IMG/VR virus record: IMGVR_UViG_3300042939_000321
Location: 1-34,921 of that record
DNA length: 34,921 nucleotides
Source of the DNA: a virus
Direction: 5' to 3' (one strand)
The notes under the pieces were generated by a model. It was not told where the DNA came from. It worked only from the letters and a program-made list of their open reading frames with translations, and did not search any database. The position numbers and the translations under genes were made by a program. Every line of letters begins with the position of its first letter. Position 1 is the first letter of the stretch. Shown here piece by piece: positions 14,201 to 21,624 of the stretch.

Positions 14201-15177
14201 TTACCTACGACGGATCCACCTACATCTGGGTGGTTGTTCCCGCAGCAACTTCCGGTGGCGACCTGTCCTCCGTGGGTCAAGTGTGCTACAACGCCCAAGT
14301 CGAGCTGGTCTTCACTCCCGAGCAAGGTGTTCCCACCAACCTCTGGCGTTTTGACGCAATCACCGCTACCGAAATCATTGATGCTGCCCTGCGTGGTGTT
14401 GGATTCGGTGGTGTCCCCCAAGCCGTGTTCGTTGAAGCTGGTATTGACAACGTGAGCCGTCTTCTTGACGACTCCCAGCGTTACGGTAATCCGTTCGGCT
14501 TTATCGCCTACTACGGCCCGTACATCGAGAACGGAGCTGGCCAGTGGATTCCGCCCTCACCCTACGTGACTGGCGTTGCGGTTCGTCGCTACCGCGCTGA
14601 AGGCTATCAGTTCCCGCCTGCTGGTGTCAAGTACCAGCTGCGTGATGCCGTGGCAGCTCAGATTCCGGTTAGCTCGTCTCAGCAGAACCTGCTCAACCCG
14701 AAGGGTTGCAACGTGGTTCGCACTCTGCCTGGCTACCCTGATTTTGCCGTGTTCATCTGGGGCGGTCGCACTCGTCTGCTAAACCCCGACGACGCTCAGC
14801 AGAAACTGTACCAGTTCGTTAACACTCGCGTCATCCTTAACGTGGTGTATGGCTCGCTGCGTACTGCGTTCGACAGCCAGATCTTCAATGTTATCGACGG
14901 TTTCAACGTGATCTTTAACCAGATCGTTCTGATTGGTAACAGCATCCTGAACCAGCTGTATGTTCGTGGCGCTCTGTTTGGTGCTCGGCCTGCAGATGCC
15001 TTCCAGGTTATCTGCGACGGTCGCGTTAACCTGCCTGAAGACCTCGAGAACGGTATCGTCAACGCCAAGGTGTTCGTAACTCCGGTGCCTACCCTCGAGC
15101 GTATCCAGATCGACCTCATTCGTGTGGCCATTGGTCAGATGCAAAAGGAGCTTGATATCCAGGGTCTAGGTCAGTAA
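11206..15177 (+). CDS. Tail sheath protein, very long (1323 aa)
   Basis: Contractile sheath subunit. The N-terminus has the family signature PGAPGVYINEQPGK. The C-terminal ~300 residues hold the conserved sheath core: VEAGIDNVSRLLDD, GNPFGFIAYYGPYI, the NPKGCNVVRTLPGYPDFAVF region, WGGRTRL, NTRVILNVVYGSL, YVRGALFG, AFQVICDGRVN and a last strand LERIQIDLIRVA. The family is usually about 400-700 residues, so roughly half of this chain is inserted material. It includes several beta-rich domains and one Gly-rich repeat near residues 860-930 (ISGGAVTSATVANGGQGY) that is shared with two other virion proteins here. Codons are markedly enriched in CTG (Leu), AAC and GGT/GGC, as in the capsid gene, consistent with high expression. 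A 111-base leader precedes the ATG. Confidence 0.92.
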   Translation: MATFSLGTSGVTPGAPGVYINEQPGKVAFGGIADFSTVYMLVETEEGVPVTRFPFNTPIAVSSLTDYKELIRIGNSTVPEDRIPLLSYNCVNEFFQNSVTGDLRVVRVGTPDQIVEVEFFPSATKINSTSLPSSLQAGNKVFVQMTLNGQKLVSGDGSTGYTADGEWLGVPVTIPVTYVAGDEANNRKISAAIAAAVAEAIESNPAIRSSVYVRNTGMVNDLNPASNSENSFVTIASTTFNGSVSVITEVLPVGSNFVFMQNAYDIQNVVGGSVTLERVPQDYTQTIDTAFDGVQDQGYLITPTAYAQFDAKGRALVGAAAAAHCENGNFKWMALADPGPYLVTDINEYQSYTPHQPAADLVTGLKYLVDNAIYEWVGTDVSYNKLAYQTIVFGESAQTAVNESANLVANGIQVGLLDNAQYTINAAPTAVDGVFQLDTDQFWPVTLPIQQVTLTGAGVGNDFTTVDIQGGATGVNLSGTEVFVVAPPYNTTTDSEYSLNYVFLATTAQDASAIYNFIVLQGGTAEWLATAPATPPNGAIFMTAPTGDTALLAYADPYWNLPVNINGQTSNLIENISGASAGVNTLHLPGTLQNPTESYALNWVSRTIYNPAAAGFITPYSGALVTSGAAVFNVPNHGLISGQKIYFTQPITVTNLGVTTNFISSTTKLVSRAYYVRVLSSGQFVLASTQSNYTSGSFMVVPTGTFSTTPTIFYSQVLGRGLTTTSPVELITLPMVRARKYEFDSNSIFNQAADASVAPAFAANAPGSAIYLNNSAVILGKDQITPYGEDMSAPSLCSWLPSLNLVNPTTSPVTGIFNAYATPTVDQFFQPEAYFVPAIEAILVGSYNGAAAGTIGPAATLGVSAGGAPTLSNGTYNNVPVSGGAGTGLTANVVISGGAVTSATVANGGQGYSSADVNLALPAAYVGATLDVLTVNSAFGSVAGPLTTYGTQTGLAIGDTAAQLNTMQSLLVGTYFNVTGAGTAPDGVTPVVIGDRVALTYDGSTYIWVVVPAATSGGDLSSVGQVCYNAQVELVFTPEQGVPTNLWRFDAITATEIIDAALRGVGFGGVPQAVFVEAGIDNVSRLLDDSQRYGNPFGFIAYYGPYIENGAGQWIPPSPYVTGVAVRRYRAEGYQFPPAGVKYQLRDAVAAQIPVSSSQQNLLNPKGCNVVRTLPGYPDFAVFIWGGRTRLLNPDDAQQKLYQFVNTRVILNVVYGSLRTAFDSQIFNVIDGFNVIFNQIVLIGNSILNQLYVRGALFGARPADAFQVICDGRVNLPEDLENGIVNAKVFVTPVPTLERIQIDLIRVAIGQMQKELDIQGLGQ

Positions 15178-15482
15178 TGATTGTAGAGAGTCACAAAACC
15201 ATGTTTAGGGATCTCAAGCTAAGGATACCCGACTCTCTCTTTCTTCATCTTGAGGAGCAAGCCAAGGACCAAGGAGTCTCTCTTGAGACTCTTTGCGTCC
15301 TCTTGCTCTCGGGAGAAAACAAAGAGGACTCGTTAATCGATCCGACATACTATCCGTCGTTGACACTCGGTGTTCTTCGCACGGAAGTTCGAAAAGTTAT
15401 CGAAAGTAATCTACCTAAGGACGAAGTCCGCAAGAGGATTACAGGCCTTGAGTTACAGATTTCACGGAGATACATTCGATGA
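15177..15482 (+). CDS. Ribbon-helix-helix-like small protein (101 aa)
   Basis: Residues ~12-45 (RDLKLRIPDSLFLHLEEQAK, then GVSLETLCVLLL) follow the ribbon-helix-helix pattern. A short strand (LKLRIP) is followed by a helix, a Gly-Val-Ser turn and a second helix, as in Arc and HicB-type DNA-binding proteins. The C-terminal half is charged and helical. It overlaps the sheath stop (TAATG) and the next start (ATGA), so it is made from the structural transcript. It may be a transcription regulator of that operon or a virion-associated factor that only borrows the fold pattern. No operator is identified. Confidence 0.55.
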   Translation: MIVESHKTMFRDLKLRIPDSLFLHLEEQAKDQGVSLETLCVLLLSGENKEDSLIDPTYYPSLTLGVLRTEVRKVIESNLPKDEVRKRITGLELQISRRYIR

Positions 15483-15856
15483 GTGACCTCACCATACTAT
15501 CTCCGTCGATACGGGGACTCACTTATCCATTAACCGTTGCTAATGGTAATCTAGCGACAAGCACAGACTACGCACTCGTAACCCAGCACATTCGTAGCGT
15601 TCTGGAGACTCGGTATTACGAACGAGTCCTACGTGCGGAGTACGGCATTGGGAATTACGTTCTGGAGATTTTGGATCCGGGGCAAATCAACTCGGCAATT
15701 CAATATAGTATTTTACAAAACGTTGACGGTCTAAGTGAGTTGAGTGTACAAGGAGATTGGGTCACAGAGGGAGATGACGGGGTGTATAAGATTGTTATCA
15801 ACTACGCCATTGACGGTGCTATGCAGGCGCCGCTAAACTTTACTTTGGCGAACTAA
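15479..15856 (+). CDS. Baseplate wedge protein, gp25/GpW-like lysozyme fold (125 aa)
   Basis: Matches the gp25/GPW baseplate family: LTYPLTVANGNLATSTDYAL, then VTQHIRSVLETRYYERVLRAEYGIG, with the conserved helix and (R..)E-Y-G motif. A closing beta segment with a VDGLSELSV / YKIVINYAI pattern follows. T4 gp25 and P2 gpW nucleate sheath assembly at the wedge, and the family length (~100-135) fits. It is translationally coupled to the preceding gene. Its TAA stop forms the left edge of an 8-bp hairpin (15854-15872). Confidence 0.88.
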   Translation: MSDLTILSPSIRGLTYPLTVANGNLATSTDYALVTQHIRSVLETRYYERVLRAEYGIGNYVLEILDPGQINSAIQYSILQNVDGLSELSVQGDWVTEGDDGVYKIVINYAIDGAMQAPLNFTLAN

Positions 15857-15872
15857 ATCGCTGCGCGATTTA
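15854..15872 (+). other. Perfect 8-bp hairpin at the gp25 gene stop
   Basis: TAAATCGC at 15854-15861, loop TGC, GCGATTTA at 15865-15872, beginning in the stop codon. No U-tract follows, so it is not a standard intrinsic terminator. It may stabilise the upstream mRNA end or mark the insertion border of the next gene. Confidence 0.55.
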
Positions 15873-15886
15873 CAGAAACGGAAGAA

Positions 15887-15894
15887 GGGTAAAA
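15887..15894 (+). promoter_or_regulatory. GGGTAAAA boundary motif
   Basis: Exact motif followed by TAGATTATAAACG; 31 bases ahead of the GTG at 15918. The AT-rich block ending in AACG recurs after several other copies. Confidence 0.6.
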
Positions 15895-15917
15895 TAGATT
15901 ATAAACGCTGTTGCCGT

Positions 15918-16493
15918 GTGATTACCTACGCTGCGATAAATCTAACCAACAAGAAGTTCTACGTGGGGAGCGCTCAGGATTTCGTAAGGCGATGCCGAGG
16001 ACACCACGGCACCAAAAACGAGAATCCGCTGTTTCATCGAGCACTACATAAGAACCCTGAAAACTTCTATTGGATTGCGGGTGAAGACGACGGGTTGGAC
16101 ACTCGTGACGAGGAGCAGTATTACCTGGACTTCTATCACGGCACAATGTGGTGTGTGAATCACAATCCGAATGCTTCTGAGCCACCGTCACAAGCTGGAA
16201 CAAAATGGTGGAACAACGGTATCGAACAGGTGAAAGTTTTCGAGTGCCCCGGGGAAGGATGGGTTATGGGGCGCCTGGGCTGCTGGTGGAACAATGGTGC
16301 TGAAAATCGTTTTGGAGTGGAGTCTCCCCCCGGTGAGTGGGTTACTGGAAGAATTCAGATACCTCGAACTGCGGAGAGGCAGGGTATTTCGGGCAAAGGC
16401 AATGTGTGGTGGAATAACGGTATGACTTCAACCCGGGCTAAAACGTGCCCCGGCGAAGGTTGGGTTCGCGGTCGCATCAAAAGGAGTAAGTAA
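15918..16493 (+). CDS. GIY-YIG family endonuclease with three C-terminal WWNNG repeats (191 aa)
   Basis: Free-standing homing-type nuclease. The first ~90 residues have the GIY-YIG layout: ITYAAINLTNKKFYVGSAQD (the GIY-like and YVG strands), then FVRRCRGHHG with the conserved Arg. FYW and DEEQYYLDFYHG contain the expected catalytic Glu, and CVNHNPNASEPP closes the fold. The remaining ~100 residues hold three repeats of W-W-N-N-G followed after 8-12 residues by (C)PGEGWV.GR (near residues 97, 122 and 163). This is presumably a DNA-recognition module. The start is GTG. It lies between the baseplate gp25 gene and the portal gene, breaking an otherwise coupled gene series. The Shine-Dalgarno sequence of the portal gene (AAGGAG) lies inside its last codons. 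Confidence 0.85.
   Translation: MITYAAINLTNKKFYVGSAQDFVRRCRGHHGTKNENPLFHRALHKNPENFYWIAGEDDGLDTRDEEQYYLDFYHGTMWCVNHNPNASEPPSQAGTKWWNNGIEQVKVFECPGEGWVMGRLGCWWNNGAENRFGVESPPGEWVTGRIQIPRTAERQGISGKGNVWWNNGMTSTRAKTCPGEGWVRGRIKRSK
16481..16486 (+). promoter_or_regulatory. Strong Shine-Dalgarno of the portal gene
   Basis: AAGGAG, seven bases ahead of the ATG at 16494, inside the 3' end of the GIY-YIG ORF. It is one of the few strong Shine-Dalgarno sequences in the window and fixes the portal start. Confidence 0.75.
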
Positions 16494-18065
16494 ATGGCCC
16501 AAAGATTCAAAACTGCTCCGGTACCTAGTGGGGAGGTGGCTCGCTACACTTCTGACCCCTGGAATTTATCTGCGATCTATCAATTCGGGTCATCGAGCCC
16601 CTTCACGGGAGCTGGAAATACCATCGTCAGGCCTAACGACGATCTCTTAATCCAAAAAGGTGGCAACCGAGCCCTAATAGTCTATCAACGTCTCCTTTAC
16701 GACGAGGCAGTTCAAGCATCGTTTCGCAAACTTTTGCAAGAAGTAACCTCTCGGCCTTGGTACGTTCAAGAATACTCAGATAAACCAGGAGATCTCGCAG
16801 TTCGGGATTTCGTTGCCGAGGTTCTCGAGGAGATGAACATAGACCGTGTTTACACTGGAATGGCAGAATCCATGGTCACAGGTTTCTCAGTCGGAGAAAT
16901 AATGTGGAAGAAAACCAAGCGCGGAGTCATCCCTTTTGACGTTCGCATGCGAGATCAACGCCGTTTCGTCTTCCAGGAATCCGAGGATGCTCAAACAGGA
17001 TTCACAATGCGTTGCCTCACCTTTAACCGGATGTTTGAGGGCGTCGAACTACCCCAACGGAAATTTATTGTATCTCGATACTATGTTTCGCACAACGGTG
17101 ACCCGTACGGTGCTGCTTTGGGCCGGATTCTTTATCCTCTCGTCAAGTTTCGGCGCCGTGCCATCGAGTCTTACGTGCTCTACGGCGACCGTTACGCGAC
17201 GCCGACTGCTGTTGCGAAAGCACCGCTCAGCGCAAGCACGCGAGAACTGGATACTCTGTACGGACACTTATCCAATCTCTCCCAAGAAACTGCGATGATT
17301 CTTCCGGAAGGGTACGAACTTGAGTTTGTCGTACCGTCCGGTTCCCCCGAGGTTTTCAAAAACCTGATCGACTATATCGACAAAGAGATCTCACTGGTAA
17401 TCTGCGGGGAAGACGAAGCAGGTCAAGCCGAGGCTGGATCACGTGCTTCGTCTCAAGTAGCAAACACCATTCGCGTGGTTCGCGCCAGCGAACTGTCTGA
17501 AACCCTGTCTCAAACTTTAACACAAACACTGGTCAGGTGGATTGTTGATTTGAACTTTGGTACAGATGTTGCCGCGCCAATCCTAACTCGTGAATTCCGT
17601 ATTGAGGAATCTCCCCTTACAGTACCGGACGTTTCCCTACTAATCCAGTCGGGATATACCCCTCGCAAGGAATGGATTCAACGTCATTTCCGTGTCGAGT
17701 TAGAAGAGAAAAAAGATGACGAGGGCGAGCAAGAACAAGGGACTACTTTTGATCCGGAGCAAGATCAAGACCTGTTCGGCTCTATTTTCGGTGGCGACCA
17801 AGCCGGAGCCCCTCCGGCAGAAGAGGCAGCAGCGGGCCAAGAGCTTCAGGCTGCTGCGAATGCTATGGAAACCCCTGCTGGGGCAACTCCTGAAGAATCT
17901 CAAGCCGATGCGATTAGTGAGCCTCTCGAAGAGGATGAATTATCTGACCAAGACATCATGAGACTCTTAGGGTTGCCTTATGAAGATGAAGATGAGGAAG
18001 AAGGGAAGAAACCATTTGGCAATCAGATTATATCAGAAGACGAAGCCGTAGAGATGGATAAGTAG
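16494..18065 (+). CDS. Portal protein, Mu gp29 / DUF935 type (523 aa)
   Basis: Dodecameric head-tail connector through which DNA is packaged. The body matches the Mu-type portal: VYQRLLYDEAVQASFRKLLQ near residue 65, VTSRPWYVQEY, ESMVTGFSVGEIMW near 125, and VKFRRRAIESYVLYGDRYATP near 220. EISLVICGEDEAGQAEAGSR and SSQVANTIRVVRASELSETL then correspond to the conserved gp29 C-terminal region. From ~405 onward the chain becomes acidic and low complexity (long Glu/Asp and Ala/Gln stretches, ending EDEAVEMDK). Such acidic tails are seen in some portals but this one is long. The TAG stop abuts a GGGTAAAA element. Confidence 0.92.
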   Translation: MAQRFKTAPVPSGEVARYTSDPWNLSAIYQFGSSSPFTGAGNTIVRPNDDLLIQKGGNRALIVYQRLLYDEAVQASFRKLLQEVTSRPWYVQEYSDKPGDLAVRDFVAEVLEEMNIDRVYTGMAESMVTGFSVGEIMWKKTKRGVIPFDVRMRDQRRFVFQESEDAQTGFTMRCLTFNRMFEGVELPQRKFIVSRYYVSHNGDPYGAALGRILYPLVKFRRRAIESYVLYGDRYATPTAVAKAPLSASTRELDTLYGHLSNLSQETAMILPEGYELEFVVPSGSPEVFKNLIDYIDKEISLVICGEDEAGQAEAGSRASSQVANTIRVVRASELSETLSQTLTQTLVRWIVDLNFGTDVAAPILTREFRIEESPLTVPDVSLLIQSGYTPRKEWIQRHFRVELEEKKDDEGEQEQGTTFDPEQDQDLFGSIFGGDQAGAPPAEEAAAGQELQAAANAMETPAGATPEESQADAISEPLEEDELSDQDIMRLLGLPYEDEDEEEGKKPFGNQIISEDEAVEMDK

Positions 18066-18072
18066 GGTAAAA
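18065..18072 (+). promoter_or_regulatory. GGGTAAAA boundary motif
   Basis: Exact motif beginning in the portal stop codon, followed by AACGTATAACG; 36 bases ahead of the GTG at 18101. Confidence 0.6.
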
Positions 18073-18100
18073 AACGTATAACGGGTCACTACTAAACACG

Positions 18101-20752
18101 GTGTTCACAAAAAAGATTCATGTGTTCAAGGCGGGGGACCAAACTTCTGCCCAAGGTGTTCAGAGGCACTTCTCTGAAAAGGATCTTGAGCAGGTAGTGA
18201 AAAACTACGACCCCTCCATCCACGAAGCTCCCCTTGTTATCGGGCATGCCGGTGATAACGACAGCACTCCTGCCTACGGCTGGATCAAAGGGTTCAGCCA
18301 GCAAGGCGGAAATCTTTATGCTGACGTTGCTTTTACCGATACTGCTAGAGATTTAGTAAAAGAAGGTCATTACCGCAAGGTCTCGATCTCCTTTTACTCG
18401 CCTGACAGCGCAATAAACCCTCACAAGGGGAAGTGGAGTGCTCGCCACCTTGCTCTGCTGGGGGCCTCTCCCCCTGCAGTGAAAGGTTTAGAACCCTTCT
18501 CTTTCTCGGAAGCAGAGGGAGTCTACGACTTCGCCGTTTCTCTCGCTCCTTCCGACATCTTCGATGAGGACCTTGGGCCCACCTTGATTGTGGAAAAAAG
18601 CCCTCTCGAAATGCTCCGCGAGAAACTCGATGCCGTCCGAGAGGATGTGTCGAGTGCGGTCAAAGACCTGCAAGAGAACCAACAATCGCAAACAACTGAA
18701 AACACGCAAGAAGTTGCCGGGTCTTCGGCAACGAGTCAAGGGGACGCCGCTCAAATGGCAAACCCTGACGCTCCCCAATTCAAAGAAACCAGCAAACACA
18801 CGGGTCGCGAAGGCACTGAAATCTCTCAGCAGACGGCTGACCTCGAAACTCAATTTCCGGAAGAGGAATTTATGGACCAAGGAAAAATCAGCCGGAAGCA
18901 CGCCAAAGGTGCCCACGGCCAAGTTATGCAAGTCGTAGAGAATGTCTACGAAGAAGCTGACGAGAAAAAACTCGATGAAAAACACGGCGAAATGCCCGAA
19001 GCCTTCAAGAAAAAGGCCGAAGAAATGAAAGCCAAAACGAAAGGAAAAGGCATGGAAGTCAAGCATGCCGAAGACGACATGACCGACTCAGGCGTGATGA
19101 AACGTCACGGTGGCGACGGTGGCCCTGGCCCAGCTGACCACGCTGAAGACCCTACTGGCCGCTACGAAACCGCTCGCTCTGCCGATAACGGTTATGTCGA
19201 CCGCATGAAGACCGGTAAGTCCGACGCGGACGGCAATGTCGGTCGTATGAAGACCGCCAAATCCAGTGAGCAAGATCGCGATCGCATGCACACTGCTGAA
19301 AATGGTGAGCAAGACGAAGATCGTATGCACACCGCCAAGGACTCCGAAATGTCCTCTGACGGTGCAGAGCGCTGGGCTGGCCAAGCTGACAACTACGAGC
19401 GTGTCAACAACATGGACCAGTACGACGTAGACGCTAAGAGCTACGGTGTCAACGCCCCGAAAGTTTCAGACGGTAACGACCCTTATGGTCGTGATGACGG
19501 CGCTACCAAGATGCCCACTGAGTCGGAAGAAATGCCTGATGACGAGATCTTCGCTGTGAAGACCGTTAATGTCATGTCCGACGGATCTATGCGTGTTATC
19601 CGTCAAAAGTCCTCCGATGCCCGTGCCAAATCGGTTGGCACCCACAACCTGCTGTATGCTGAGCCCCAAGCTGACGAAATGACCGGCGAAGACGGTGTTA
19701 CAACCGCCCGCAAGTCAATGAAGGGTAGCAAGATGGTTGAGCACGCGGAGTATGAGACAGGCGACATCTCTGGCGAAGCCAACCTGGAAACCCTTCGCGA
19801 AGAAATCGGCGATGGCAAGAAGTCCAAGAATCGCCAGCTGACCCCTGGCGCTATGGACGACACTGACACTGCAGGTCAGATTGTTGGACCTGATGGAGCC
19901 TATGCTGAGTCCTACAAGGGTGAGCCCAAGGCTAAGTCCAAACAGCTGACCCCTGGCGCTATGGATAGTGTCGATGACGAGAACCAGGTAACTGGCCCCT
20001 CGGGTGTGTTCAAGGAAGCCTCTCTTGAGAGCCTTCGTGAAAACATTGGTGACGGCAAGAAGTCCAAGGCCAAGCAACTAACCCCAGGCGCTATGGGCAC
20101 CGTTAAGGACCCTGCTGAGATTTCGAAGAAATCTGGCGGTGTCTACGCGGAAGAGCACGGTGAGAAGAAAGACCCCTACACCAAGACTGGATTCGGATCT
20201 ACCTACGAAGAGGGTGAAGGCGACGACGGAGTTGATGAAGGAGAGGAGGACTACAATGAGCTGTCTGCCGACCACTCCAGCTGCGGCATGGACTACGGCA
20301 TGGGCTCAATGGGCCAATCCAAAGCCATGGGGTTCCCTCAGCAAATGTACGAAGAGCTGCAGTCTCTGAAGCACAAATACGCCGAACTCGAGCGTCGCCA
20401 CGCTGAAGAGAAGATGATGCATCGTCGTCGTCAGATGGCCAACTTCGTCGAGGCCCTGTACACCGAAGGTCGCCTGACCGACGGCATCATTCCCGAGCAA
20501 GAGCTGATTAGCTACTGCGAAGGTCTGGAGTTTGGCACCCTGGAGTTTAGCGAAGGCGAAACTGCTGCCACTAAACTGCTGGGCCTCTTGAGCAAACTTC
20601 CTCCGATGGTATCGTTTGGGGAAGTTGCAGGTGGGACTTTCCAATATTCCGAGGAAGATTTGGATCCCCACGCAAAAGCACTCCAGATGGTTGAAGCTTC
20701 TGAGGGCAAGATGGATTACGTCGAAGCTCTGAAGAAGGCGATGTTCTCCTGA
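18101..20752 (+). CDS. Prohead protease / scaffold fusion, Mu gpI-like (883 aa)
   Basis: The N-terminal ~150 residues match Mu gpI-type prohead proteases: RHFSEKDLEQVVKNYDPS, EAPLVIGHAGDND, PAYGWIKGF, GHYRKVSISFY and ARHLALLGASPPAVKGL. The C-terminal ~150 residues are scaffold-like: a coiled coil (MYEELQSLKHKYAELERRHA), then NFVEALYTEGRLTDGIIPEQ and LLSKLPPMVSFGEVAG. Between them lie ~550 residues of charged, low-complexity, probably disordered sequence. This includes four RMK/HTA repeats (about 19198-19336) and three QLTPGAM repeats (about 19840-20095). Family members are usually 350-450 residues, so the linker is a large expansion. The protein should line the prohead interior, cleave itself and other head proteins, and leave before packaging. 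GTG start. Confidence 0.88.
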   Translation: MFTKKIHVFKAGDQTSAQGVQRHFSEKDLEQVVKNYDPSIHEAPLVIGHAGDNDSTPAYGWIKGFSQQGGNLYADVAFTDTARDLVKEGHYRKVSISFYSPDSAINPHKGKWSARHLALLGASPPAVKGLEPFSFSEAEGVYDFAVSLAPSDIFDEDLGPTLIVEKSPLEMLREKLDAVREDVSSAVKDLQENQQSQTTENTQEVAGSSATSQGDAAQMANPDAPQFKETSKHTGREGTEISQQTADLETQFPEEEFMDQGKISRKHAKGAHGQVMQVVENVYEEADEKKLDEKHGEMPEAFKKKAEEMKAKTKGKGMEVKHAEDDMTDSGVMKRHGGDGGPGPADHAEDPTGRYETARSADNGYVDRMKTGKSDADGNVGRMKTAKSSEQDRDRMHTAENGEQDEDRMHTAKDSEMSSDGAERWAGQADNYERVNNMDQYDVDAKSYGVNAPKVSDGNDPYGRDDGATKMPTESEEMPDDEIFAVKTVNVMSDGSMRVIRQKSSDARAKSVGTHNLLYAEPQADEMTGEDGVTTARKSMKGSKMVEHAEYETGDISGEANLETLREEIGDGKKSKNRQLTPGAMDDTDTAGQIVGPDGAYAESYKGEPKAKSKQLTPGAMDSVDDENQVTGPSGVFKEASLESLRENIGDGKKSKAKQLTPGAMGTVKDPAEISKKSGGVYAEEHGEKKDPYTKTGFGSTYEEGEGDDGVDEGEEDYNELSADHSSCGMDYGMGSMGQSKAMGFPQQMYEELQSLKHKYAELERRHAEEKMMHRRRQMANFVEALYTEGRLTDGIIPEQELISYCEGLEFGTLEFSEGETAATKLLGLLSKLPPMVSFGEVAGGTFQYSEEDLDPHAKALQMVEASEGKMDYVEALKKAMFS

Positions 20753-20759
20753 GGTTAGT

Positions 20760-21524
20760 ATGGATCTCCTCTCGTTTGTTAGCATGGCAACCAAGCGCAG
20801 GGGAGATTACTTCACCCAAGCTCGAACCCTTGCTCGAAAATATAAAGAGCAGAACCGTCTGGAAGAACGGATGGCGGCAGAATCCACAGGGTTAGTGAAA
20901 GGACTGAGAGACAAGTTAATGAGATGGGAAGAGTACGAGCGAGCGATGCTCGACAAAACACTCACCTCTGCCCTTGCCGCCGTCTATTTGGGTGCAAAAG
21001 AAAACAAACCAGATGAAAAGATGGAGAAAGCGTGGCCGACAATCGTCGGAGATATGCTACCTCCTTTAACAAAGTTCTTGGCAGAGACCAAGGAATATAT
21101 CGACTCCGGCGTACTTCGCCTTGGCGATCAAACGCTTGATTTCGCGGATTACGACCTCCTTAGCGTCGTACCCGGAGCGATCGAACTCGATGCAGATGTT
21201 CTTGAAGGCGTCAACCCAAGTGAGGAAGGCACTCGAGAGGCCAGTCAGCAACGAGCACAAGGAAAAACATGGTTTTCTCTTGCCAAACGTGTTGCACGGT
21301 ACTTAGCGACACCAATCTTTGCATTCTTTAGCCTCGGTGAGTACATGGTTGCTCAAGACCAAGGGTTTAAAGAAATGCGTCGTTTGTCTAAACAGGATAA
21401 ACGTTGTTGTATTGACTGTAAGAACTACGACGCTCAAGGGTGGGCTCCTTTCGGAGAACTCCCGATGCCCGGAAAAGGTTGCCGCTGTTACGATCGCTGT
21501 CGATGTGTCGTAGAATACCGTTAA
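20760..21524 (+). CDS. Mu gpF-like minor head / head morphogenesis protein (254 aa)
   Basis: The C-terminal ~45 residues carry the gpF/head-morphogenesis signature: CCIDCKNYDAQGW (C-x-x-C), then ELPMPGKGCRCYDRCRCVVEY, corresponding to the conserved PxPP.H..CRC ending. The N-terminal ~130 residues are helical and charged (ARTLARKYKEQNRLEERMAA), as in minor head proteins that contact the portal. It follows the protease/scaffold gene by seven bases, an altered order relative to Mu, where gpF lies between portal and protease. Confidence in the exact role is moderate because the central part is divergent. Confidence 0.75.
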   Translation: MDLLSFVSMATKRRGDYFTQARTLARKYKEQNRLEERMAAESTGLVKGLRDKLMRWEEYERAMLDKTLTSALAAVYLGAKENKPDEKMEKAWPTIVGDMLPPLTKFLAETKEYIDSGVLRLGDQTLDFADYDLLSVVPGAIELDADVLEGVNPSEEGTREASQQRAQGKTWFSLAKRVARYLATPIFAFFSLGEYMVAQDQGFKEMRRLSKQDKRCCIDCKNYDAQGWAPFGELPMPGKGCRCYDRCRCVVEYR

Positions 21525-21534
21525 TTCCTGGCAA

Positions 21535-21542
21535 GGGTAAAA
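21535..21542 (+). promoter_or_regulatory. GGGTAAAA boundary motif
   Basis: Exact motif followed by CTGGTTACG, 90 bases ahead of the ATG at 21625. It heads a 100-base leader before the two most capsid-like genes. An AGGA Shine-Dalgarno lies 8 bases before that ATG. Confidence 0.6.
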
Positions 21543-21624
21543 CTGGTTACGTCAACTAGGTGACAAAACAAGTCCTAGAGCAAACAAACCTAAACATTGA
21601 AGTCCCTTACTATAGGATAAAAAC

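Noticed and set aside
18488-19066. Long minus-strand open frame (192 codons) opposite the protease/scaffold gene
   Set aside because: It is a mirror of strongly biased codons on the plus strand (Glu/Lys-rich coding gives Phe/Leu-rich antisense). No minus-strand gene is supported anywhere in the window.
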